This document shows positions 6,537 through 11,583 of a DNA stretch of 11,583 nucleotides, in pieces. The stretch lies in contig JBQCDV010000164.1 in NCBI GenBank assembly GCA_051960855.1, positions 1-11,583 on the forward strand, in the 5' to 3' direction. The number at the start of each line of letters is the position of its first letter. The first letter of the stretch is position 1. Below the pieces are notes generated by a model, which searched no databases, had not been told where the DNA came from, and worked only from the letters and a program-made list of their open reading frames with translations. A program made the position numbers and the translations under genes. The stretch is from JBQCDV01 sp051960855 (GTDB taxonomy: Bacteria; Actinomycetota; Actinomycetes; JAJZTN01).

Positions 6537-7678
6537 GCCTCGTCTCCCGTCGCTGCGGCGCCCAGCACCTCGGTGGCGATGCGGAATGCCTGGTTGGCCG
6601 CCGGCACGCCTGCGTAGATCGCGGTGTGCAGCAGCACCTCGCCGACCTCGGCCGCCGTGAGCCCGTTGCGCAGGGCCGCGCGCACGTGCATGCCGAGCTC
6701 CTCGTCGTGCCCGAGCGCCGTGAGGACCGCGAGCGTCGCAATGCTGCGGTCACGTCGCGTCAGCCCCGGCCTCGCCCACACGTCGCCCCACGCGGTGCGC
6801 GTGATGAAGGCCTGCCAGTCGGCCGTGAACGCCGTCGCGGCTCGCTGCGCCGCGTCGACGTGGCGGTCGCCGAGGACCTGGCGCCGCACCCGTTGACCCG
6901 TCTTCGCCGCCGAGCCGCCGAAGTGCTCGACGAGCAGGCGGGTCACGGCCTCCGGTTGGTCGAGGTTGGCCAGGTGCGCGGCACGGGGCACGACGACCAG
7001 CTGCGCCTGGGGGAGCCGTTGCCGCAGGTCCTCCAGGAGTGCCGGCGGCGTGGCGGCGTCCTCGCCGCCGGCGACGAGCAGGGTCGGTGCCGTGACGTGG
7101 GCGAGGTCGTCGCGCTGGTCCATGGCCCCGATGGCGTCGCAGCAGCCGGCATAGCCGACGGGGTCGGTGCGGGCGACCATGGCCGCCAGCCGGTCCAGCA
7201 GGTCGGGGTCGTGTCGCCGGGAGTCCTCGGTCACCCACCGCGTCACGACGGTCGGCGCGATGACGCCCGTCCCCTCAGCGCGCACCCGCTCGGCGCGCTC
7301 GCGGTAGGCCCCGTGGTTCGGCAGCCATGCGCCGGTGCACAGCAGCGCCAGCCGGTCGACCCGCTCCGGTGCCCGCGCTGCGAGCCGGAGCGCGACCATC
7401 CCGCCGAGCGACAGGCCGGCGAAGCCCGCTCGCGCGATTCCGAGCCGGTTGAGCAGCGCCGTCAGGTCGTCGACCAGGTCGTCGAGAGCGTAGGGACCGT
7501 CCGGGGCCGGGCTGGCGCCGTGGCCGCGCAGCTCGGGGCGCAGCACCCGGAAGTGCCTCCGCAGCTCAGGCAGCTGCGGTTCCCACATCTCGCGCGTGCT
7601 GCCCAGCGACCCCAGGAGCACCAGCGGTGGTCCGGCCTCCAGCCCCTCCGCCACCCAGTCGAGATCGACCGCCGTCAT
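6533..7678 (-). CDS. pcaL: Bifunctional 3-oxoadipate enol-lactonase / 4-carboxymuconolactone decarboxylase
   Basis: A 381-residue fusion of PcaD and PcaC, the arrangement known from actinobacteria. Residues 1-255 form an alpha/beta hydrolase with nucleophile elbow GLSLGG (Ser90), acid Asp207 in GGEDAATPP and base His235 in RAAHLANLDQP. It hydrolyses the enol-lactone to 3-oxoadipate. Residues 262-381 form the carboxymuconolactone decarboxylase domain, with GDVWARPGLTRRDRS, GHDEELGMHVRAA and a GEVLLHTAIYAGVPAANQAF-type end. It removes CO2 from 4-carboxymuconolactone, the step before. The ATG at 7678 overlaps the pcaB stop as ATGA; the reading frame continues upstream to 8284, but that part is the antisense-free shadow of pcaB and not protein-like. 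The stop overlaps the GTG of pcaI. Two consecutive pathway steps are thus made on one chain. The assignment is firm. Confidence 0.95.
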   Translation of the reverse strand: MTAVDLDWVAEGLEAGPPLVLLGSLGSTREMWEPQLPELRRHFRVLRPELRGHGASPAPDGPYALDDLVDDLTALLNRLGIARAGFAGLSLGGMVALRLAARAPERVDRLALLCTGAWLPNHGAYRERAERVRAEGTGVIAPTVVTRWVTEDSRRHDPDLLDRLAAMVARTDPVGYAGCCDAIGAMDQRDDLAHVTAPTLLVAGGEDAATPPALLEDLRQRLPQAQLVVVPRAAHLANLDQPEAVTRLLVEHFGGSAAKTGQRVRRQVLGDRHVDAAQRAATAFTADWQAFITRTAWGDVWARPGLTRRDRSIATLAVLTALGHDEELGMHVRAALRNGLTAAEVGEVLLHTAIYAGVPAANQAFRIATEVLGAAATGDEA

Positions 7679-8874
7679 CTGTCCCTCGCCTCGTCGGTGG
7701 GCACGCCGTCCCTCGGCGCCCACTCCCGTTCCACCTGGTCCATCAGCCGCGCCCCGGCCGCGACGCCGTCGTCGAGGGCGTCCGGCTGGGCTGCGGACGC
7801 CGGCGCCGCCGCGGCCATCCGCGCCATCCGCTCTGCGTCTGGCTCCAGGTGCTCGACGCTGTCGCGCAGCCAGGCGACCGCCGTGCCGGTGGCCCGCAGC
7901 AGGTCCACCAGCGTCGGCCACTCCGCGTGCCACAGCCCCGCGCCACGCTGGTGCTCCTGCCCGGCCGCGGCGCTGTAGAGCGTCGCGAGCAGGCCCGGGC
8001 ACCGGGCGGCGGCGGCCCGGGCACAGACCGCGGCGACCGGATTGCTCTTGTGCGGCATCGCGGTGCTCCCGCCGCGGCCGGGCTGCACCTCGCGCACCTC
8101 GGCGACATCGCTGCTCGCGAGCAGCGTGATGTCCAGCCCGATCTTGCCCGCCACCGCTGCGGTCTCCGCGAGGCCGGCGCCGAGCCGCAGCACCGGCGCG
8201 CGGAACGCGTGCCACGGCGCCGCCGGCGCGAGGCCGAGGAGGCGAGCCAGCTCGTCGGCCAGCGCCTCCCCTCGGTCGCCCCACGCCCGCCGGTTGCCGA
8301 CGGCGCCCCCGAGCTGCACGGGCAGTGTCAGGACCTGCGTCAGCTGCTGCTCAGCGCTCGCCAGGGCCGAGGCCCACCCCAGGAGCACGAGCCCGAACGA
8401 CGTCGGCTCGGCGTGCTGTCCGAGCGTGCGGCCGAGGCAAGCGGTGGTGCGATGCTCGCGCGCCAACTGCCGCAGCTCGGAGGCCAGCGCCCTGAGGTCG
8501 CTCGTGATGGCGCCCCCGGCCCGTGCGGCGAGCAGGGCGACGCCCGTGTCCATGATGTCCTGGCTCGTCGCGCCCCGGTGGACCGCAGCGCGGGCCGACT
8601 CCGGCATGAGCTCCTGCAGTCGCCGGACGACGGGCATCACCGGGTTGCCGATGTCTGTGGCGCCGGCGGCGATGGCGGCGAGGTCGAACCGCGAGACGTC
8701 CGCGCAGGCCGCCGTGACCGCGTTGGCTTCGTCGTGAACGAGGAGGCCAACGGCCACCTGAGCCTGGGCCAGCGCGGACTCGACGTCGAGCAGTGCGCGC
8801 AGCCACGCCGCGCCGCCGGTCTGCGCAACGGCGCCGCCACGGGCCAGGACCTCACCAAAGATCGGGTCGCTCAT
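7675..8874 (-). CDS. pcaB: 3-carboxy-cis,cis-muconate cycloisomerase
   Basis: A member of the fumarase/aspartase superfamily that cyclises 3-carboxy-cis,cis-muconate to 4-carboxymuconolactone in the cytosol, acting as a homotetramer in characterised homologues. The 399-residue product shows the conserved regions in order: C1-like HRGATSQDIMDT (99-110, with Arg where His-Trp-Gly is more usual), GQHAEPTSFG (152-161), the QLGGAVGN block (187-194) and the signature GRGGSTAMPHKSNP (266-279) on the mobile catalytic loop. I chose the ATG at 8874, preceded by GGTGG at a suitable distance. An in-frame GTG three codons earlier (8883) has no such site. The stop overlaps the pcaL ATG. It follows pcaG after 63 bases. 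At about 399 residues it is shorter than the roughly 450-residue proteobacterial enzymes. Adenylosuccinate lyase is excluded by context. Confidence 0.93.
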   Translation of the reverse strand: MSDPIFGEVLARGGAVAQTGGAAWLRALLDVESALAQAQVAVGLLVHDEANAVTAACADVSRFDLAAIAAGATDIGNPVMPVVRRLQELMPESARAAVHRGATSQDIMDTGVALLAARAGGAITSDLRALASELRQLAREHRTTACLGRTLGQHAEPTSFGLVLLGWASALASAEQQLTQVLTLPVQLGGAVGNRRAWGDRGEALADELARLLGLAPAAPWHAFRAPVLRLGAGLAETAAVAGKIGLDITLLASSDVAEVREVQPGRGGSTAMPHKSNPVAAVCARAAAARCPGLLATLYSAAAGQEHQRGAGLWHAEWPTLVDLLRATGTAVAWLRDSVEHLEPDAERMARMAAAAPASAAQPDALDDGVAAGARLMDQVEREWAPRDGVPTDEARDR

Positions 8875-8937
8875 GGCTGCCACCGGTGCACAGTGCTATG
8901 GCGCGCCGGGTAAGCAATCGCGTCGCCCCATGTCCAC

Positions 8938-9507
8938 TTAGACGCTGAAGAAGACCGTCTCCTCCCGGGCCTCGCCACCGTGCAGCACAAGGTCGAGCCG
9001 GTAGCCGCGCTCGTCCGGGACGGCGAGCAGTGTCTGGCGTCGGGACGATGGGAGGGTGGCGAGGACGTCATCGCGGTCGTTGGCCTCCTGTTCGTCGGCG
9101 AAGTAGATGCGGGTGACGAGCCGGTCGAGCAGACCTCGCGCGAAGATGGACACGTCCAGGTGCGGAGCCTGCCAGCCGCCGGCGTCGTCAGGCAGCGCGC
9201 CCGGCTTCACAGTGAGGATGGCGTATTCGCCCCCCGGGGTCTCGCTGCGGCCGAAACCGCGGAACCCCGACGGAGTGGGAGCGGCCGCGCCCCGGTTGTC
9301 GTCGGGATGGTCGAAGCGGCCGGCCGTGTCGGCCTGCCAGGTCTCCACGAGTGCGTCGGGGACGATCTCCCCGGCGCCGTCGAGCACCTGCCCGTGGACC
9401 CAGACGGTGCCCGGCGTCCCGGGCGGAACGACGAACGGACCGTCCGGCCAGGAGAGCGCGATCGACAGGAAGGGGCCGACCGTCTGGGAGGGCGTCTGCG
9501 GCCTCAC
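8938..9507 (-). CDS. pcaG: Protocatechuate 3,4-dioxygenase alpha subunit
   Basis: The 189-residue alpha chain of the intradiol dioxygenase that cleaves protocatechuate between its two hydroxyls. The protein begins with the characteristic TPSQTVGPF (residues 5-13). It has the VETWQADTAGRF strand (54-65) and the end block GGWQAPHLDVSIFARGLLDR...TRIYF (110-136), typical of the alpha subunit. As expected for alpha chains it lacks the complete Tyr2-His2 iron site, which resides in PcaH; it shapes the substrate pocket. The GTG at 9507 overlaps the pcaH stop as GTGA, and the open frame upstream of it is a shadow of pcaH. The tight coupling suits the equimolar alpha-beta protomer. A 63-base gap separates it from pcaB. 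Confidence 0.95.
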   Translation of the reverse strand: MRPQTPSQTVGPFLSIALSWPDGPFVVPPGTPGTVWVHGQVLDGAGEIVPDALVETWQADTAGRFDHPDDNRGAAAPTPSGFRGFGRSETPGGEYAILTVKPGALPDDAGGWQAPHLDVSIFARGLLDRLVTRIYFADEQEANDRDDVLATLPSSRRQTLLAVPDERGYRLDLVLHGGEAREETVFFSV

Positions 9508-10214
9508 TCGTCCTCCTCGTCCTCGGTGTCCTCGAAGGGCGTCTGGTTGCGGCCGCGCAGCACCACGTCGAAGCGAAAGCCCAGCGCCCACTCGGGGGCG
9601 GTGACGGTGTGGTCGTAGGAGCTGATGAGCAGGGGCCGTGCGGCCTCCGGCACGCTCGTGAGGATCGGGTCCTGGAAGAAGAGCGGATCGTCCGGGAAGT
9701 ACATCTGCGTGACGAGGCGCTGCGTGAACGCCCGGCCGAACAGCGAGAAGTGGATGTGCGCGGGGCGCCACGCGTTGTCGTGGTTGCGCCACGGGTAGGC
9801 GCCGGGCCGGATCGTGGTGAACCGGTAGCGGCCCTCGGCGTCGGTGACCATCCGGCCTAGTCCGGTGAAGTTGGGGTCCAGCGGCGCCGGCCAGTTGTCG
9901 CGAGTGTGCCGGTAGCGGCCCGCGGCGTTCGCCTGCCAGATCTCGATCAGCGTGCCGGGCACCGGTCGGCCGTCCTGCTCAAGGACCTGCCCGTGCACGA
10001 TGATCCGCTGGCCGATCGGCTCGCCATCGTGCTGCCGCGTCAGGTCCGCGTCCAGCGGTCCAAGACGGGTCTCGCCCAACAGGGGACCAGTCGTCTCGGT
10101 GAGGCGCTGGGGCAGGTCGACGGGAGCGTTGAGGGGAGCCCGCAGCGGCGTGGAGGCGTAGTCGGGATAGAGGTACGGCGGGTGGCTCGCCGGGTCGCGC
10201 GAAAGGTAGGCCAC
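9504..10214 (-). CDS. pcaH: Protocatechuate 3,4-dioxygenase beta subunit
   Basis: The iron-bearing beta chain of the intradiol dioxygenase that converts protocatechuate and O2 to 3-carboxy-cis,cis-muconate. The 236 residues show all four Fe(III) ligands at the spacing of the Pseudomonas enzyme: Tyr101 (AGRYRH), Tyr140 (PGAYPWRN), His153 and His155 (WRPAHIHFSLFG). The N-terminus (DPASHPPYLYPDY...STPLRAP) matches the usual PcaH start region. The C-terminus ends in an unusual run of acidic residues (EDTEDEEDE). The GTG at 10214 has no Shine-Dalgarno sequence; a -10-like TAGACA sits 6 bases ahead, so the transcript may be leaderless. It is the first gene of the pca catabolic operon, preceded by an 85-base spacer with a palindrome likely to be the operator. 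The assignment is firm. Confidence 0.96.
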   Translation of the reverse strand: MAYLSRDPASHPPYLYPDYASTPLRAPLNAPVDLPQRLTETTGPLLGETRLGPLDADLTRQHDGEPIGQRIIVHGQVLEQDGRPVPGTLIEIWQANAAGRYRHTRDNWPAPLDPNFTGLGRMVTDAEGRYRFTTIRPGAYPWRNHDNAWRPAHIHFSLFGRAFTQRLVTQMYFPDDPLFFQDPILTSVPEAARPLLISSYDHTVTAPEWALGFRFDVVLRGRNQTPFEDTEDEEDE

Positions 10215-10220
10215 GGGCGA

Positions 10221-10250
10221 TGTCTAGGCCGCGCGAGTATGCGGCCACAA
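10221..10250 (-). promoter_or_regulatory. Candidate pcaH promoter
   Basis: On the minus strand TTGTGG (10250-10245) and TAGACA (10226-10221) are separated by 18 bases, resembling an actinobacterial -35/-10 pair with one deviation in the -10. Transcription would begin at or next to the pcaH GTG, which has no ribosome site. An alternative -10, CATACT, lies at 10241-10236. Confidence 0.35.
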
Positions 10251-10258
10251 GGGGCGCC

Positions 10259-10273
10259 TTCCGTTGAACGGAA
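10259..10273. promoter_or_regulatory. Perfect 15-bp palindrome upstream of pcaH, likely PcaR (IclR-type) operator
   Basis: TTCCGTT-G-AACGGAA has 7-base arms and a single central base. It lies in the 85-base spacer between the pcaR stop and the pcaH start, centred about 52 bases before pcaH and immediately upstream of the -35 candidate. IclR-family regulators commonly bind palindromes of this size, and this position suits activation by PcaR with inducer. The palindrome is seen directly; the identity of the bound protein is inferred from adjacency. Confidence 0.6.
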
Positions 10274-10299
10274 AGCGACCGACGCCGGCGGATCTCGTC

Positions 10300-11055
10300 C
10301 TACCAGTACCGGCTGTCGAGTTGTCCAGCGCGGGCGATGCCGGCCGCGGCGACGCGCAGAGCGGGAAGCAGGGACATCAGGCCGCGGCGGCCCGAGGGGA
10401 CGACGATGCCCAGCGCTGCGACCACGCGCGCCTCGACGGCGACCGGCACCGCCAGCGACGCCGTTCCGAGGGTCATCTCCTCGCCCGTTCGCGCCCACCC
10501 CTGCCGGCGGATCTCAGCCAGCTGCCGCCGCAGCCGCGCCGGCTCCGTCACTGTGTAGGGGGTGACACGCCGGGCGTGGGCCACGGCCTGCTCGACCGTG
10601 TCGGCGCCCGCGTGCGCGAGAAGGATTTTGCCGACCCCCGTCGCGTGGAGCGGCAGCCGGTGCCCCGGGCGGCTGACAATGCGGACCGACGACCGGCCGG
10701 CGACGTGCTCGACGTAGAGCACCTCGAGACCGTCGCGGACCGCGAGGTGGACGTTCTCGCCCGTGGCCGCGTACAGGTCCTGGAGGTAGGGCAGGGCGCG
10801 CTCGCCGAGCTGGGCGCGGACTGGCGCCAGCAGTCCCAGCTCCCACAGGCGCCGCCCCACCGACACCGTGCCGTCCACACCGCGCTCGAGCGCGCCGGCC
10901 GCCACGAGGTCGCCGACGAGCCGATGGGTTGTCGACAGCGGCATGCCGGCGCGTTGCGACAACTCGGTGAGGGTGAGCGCGGTGGTCCCCGCGTCGAAGG
11001 CCGACAGCAGCGCGAAGACTCGCGACGTCACGCTCACACCGCCGGTACGAGGCAC
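10300..11055 (-). CDS. pcaR: IclR-family transcriptional regulator, probable PcaR
   Basis: A 251-residue cytosolic DNA-binding protein. The N-terminal winged helix-turn-helix is at about residues 10-75 (TLTELSQRAGMPLSTTHRLV is the recognition region). The effector-binding IclR domain follows, with VHLAVRDGLEVLYVEHVAG, the HATGVGKILLA block (about 137-147) and GTASLAVPV (about 197-205). Known PcaR/PobR/PcaV-type relatives sense protocatechuate or 3-oxoadipate and control pca genes. Its position directly upstream of and co-directional with pcaH, with a palindrome between them, makes that role likely. The GTG at 11055 has no Shine-Dalgarno sequence; a CATACT hexamer ends 7 bases before it, so a leaderless transcript is possible. 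GTG at codon 7 is an alternative start with GGCGGT in front. Repressor or activator mode cannot be told. Confidence 0.85.
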   Translation of the reverse strand: MPRTGGVSVTSRVFALLSAFDAGTTALTLTELSQRAGMPLSTTHRLVGDLVAAGALERGVDGTVSVGRRLWELGLLAPVRAQLGERALPYLQDLYAATGENVHLAVRDGLEVLYVEHVAGRSSVRIVSRPGHRLPLHATGVGKILLAHAGADTVEQAVAHARRVTPYTVTEPARLRRQLAEIRRQGWARTGEEMTLGTASLAVPVAVEARVVAALGIVVPSGRRGLMSLLPALRVAAAGIARAGQLDSRYW

Positions 11056-11101
11056 GACGGTCAGTATGGGGACATTGCGGCGTCCGGCAGCGACAACGCG
11101 G

Positions 11102-11320
11102 TCAGGAGCCGAGGAAGCTGATCCCGGGGATGGTGGCGCCGGCGAGTGCCTGGCGCAGCCGGGGCCGCCGCGCGCGGCACTCGATGGCAGTTACCTCGCC
11201 GCGGGCGGCTACGAGTGGGCCAACCTCGTCTGCGCAGCTCACGCACTGCTCGACGTCGATCTCGCCCCGCAGGGGGCATAGCAGGCGTCCCCGGTCGACG
11301 GGCAGTAGCTCGGTCTTCAT
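11102..11320 (-). CDS. Small four-cysteine protein, putative zinc-binding
   Basis: A 72-residue protein of unknown function. Cysteines at 15, 26, 29 and 48 lie in CPLRGEIDVEQCVSC and IEC, a spacing compatible with a small zinc knuckle or ribbon. CPxRG-x-V/IDVxxCxxC is a pattern I associate with short uncharacterised actinobacterial and proteobacterial proteins (recollection, not a search). The rest is mixed charged and hydrophobic, with a basic stretch RARRPRLRQ (49-57), and there is no signal peptide or membrane segment. The ATG at 11320 is chosen because the upstream extension to 11401 does not look protein-like; the ribosome site is weak (GTGAAAG). It ends 46 bases before pcaR on the same strand and could share its transcript. 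It may be nucleic-acid binding or a redox/metal sensor, but there is no direct support. Confidence 0.55.
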   Translation of the reverse strand: MKTELLPVDRGRLLCPLRGEIDVEQCVSCADEVGPLVAARGEVTAIECRARRPRLRQALAGATIPGISFLGS

Positions 11321-11439
11321 GGCTTTCACAGTGCAGTGCCACGTGACCTGCCGGTAGTGCTGAAGGTCCCATGAAAACCGGAAACGCACTCCCTCGCGCA
11401 TAACGCCCCCGGTTGTGGTCAGGCCCTAGGGCTGACAGG

Positions 11440-11459
11440 GCGCCACCAGCCGGTGGCGC
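11440..11459. repeat. Perfect hairpin in the right-hand non-coding stretch
   Basis: GCGCCACC-AGCC-GGTGGCGC forms an 8-bp perfect stem with a 4-base loop. A 10-base palindrome, GCCCTAGGGC (11423-11432), lies just before it. There is no T-tract. The 263-base stretch 11321-11583 holds no gene that I can support; beyond these elements I also see a 9-base direct repeat, CACCCAAGA, at 11503-11511 and 11519-11527. It may contain the promoter of the four-cysteine gene or a terminator of a gene outside the window. Confidence 0.4.
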
Positions 11460-11583
11460 GCGACGGCACGGCGTCCGGCCGGCCCGCCGGGCAGAGGGGC
11501 GCCACCCAAGAGCGCGATCACCCAAGACCGCCCGAAGGCCGCCGCGCGCCCCGCGGACCACGGCAACGGGGGGCGCGACCCGC

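Noticed and set aside
7679..8284. N-terminal extension of pcaL by about 200 residues
   Set aside because: The extension lies inside pcaB in another frame and is compositionally random; the family begins at the ATG of 7678.
8881..8896. Small palindromes CACCGGTG and GCACAGTGC in the pcaG-pcaB gap
   Set aside because: Only 8-9 bases each, overlapping each other and next to the pcaB ribosome site; likely chance in GC-rich sequence.
6356..8913. Long plus-strand open frames (540 and 428 codons) opposite pcaI, pcaL and pcaB
   Set aside because: Arg/Pro/Ala-rich translations without motifs, antisense to enzymes with intact catalytic residues.
9508..9792. N-terminal extension of pcaG
   Set aside because: It is an out-of-frame reading of pcaH; the TPSQTVGPF start motif follows immediately after GTG 9507.
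11061..11561. 166-codon minus-strand frame over the four-cysteine gene
   Set aside because: Arg/Pro/Ala/Gly-rich without motifs; it competes with the four-cysteine frame and would also run through the hairpin region.
1..11583. tRNA, rRNA, CRISPR array, insertion sequence or phage attachment site
   Set aside because: No repeat arrays, transposase-like proteins, terminal inverted repeats or tRNA-like folds were noticed on reading either strand.

Overview
The window is GC-rich throughout, with strong G/C preference at third codon positions, GTG start codons and nearly gapless coding. It contains an IclR-regulated beta-ketoadipate (protocatechuate) operon in the pcaHGBL order with a fused pcaL. 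Together these point to a chromosomal segment of an actinobacterium (Actinomycetota). Genus-level placement is not supportable from the sequence alone.

Layout, left to right. (1) Positions 1-2833, plus strand: an operon entering from the left edge, made of the C-terminal part of an MFS exporter, a gentisate-dioxygenase-like bicupin protein and a stand-alone AAA+ ATPase of the TRIP13/Pch2 type. The genes are joined by 4-base GTGA stop/start overlaps. (2) Positions 2751-5569, minus strand, convergent with the first: a second, different bicupin, a 12-helix MFS transporter and an isoprenylcysteine-methyltransferase-like membrane enzyme. A 130-base spacer (5570-5699) holds a promoter candidate and a GntR/FadR-type palindromic operator. 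(3) Positions 5700-10214, minus strand: the protocatechuate branch, transcribed pcaH, pcaG, pcaB, pcaL, pcaI. (4) Positions 10300-11320, minus strand: an IclR-family regulator (probably PcaR) and, upstream of it, a 72-residue four-cysteine protein. (5) Positions 11321-11583: no gene recognised, one perfect hairpin.

How it works together. PcaHG opens protocatechuate to 3-carboxy-cis,cis-muconate, PcaB cyclises it, and the bifunctional PcaL decarboxylates it and hydrolyses the enol-lactone to 3-oxoadipate. PcaI is one half of the CoA-transferase for the next step. Its partner PcaJ and the thiolase PcaF are absent from the window: directly after pcaI come two small hairpins and then the bicupin operon. 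The IclR protein very probably controls pcaH through a perfect 15-bp palindrome upstream of it.

The least conventional part is 1-5569: two convergent modules, each pairing a bicupin with an MFS transporter, one also carrying a TRIP13-like remodelling ATPase and the other an ICMT-like methyltransferase. A function in uptake or efflux and oxidative conversion of a small, perhaps aromatic, compound is inference. No substrate can be read from the sequence.
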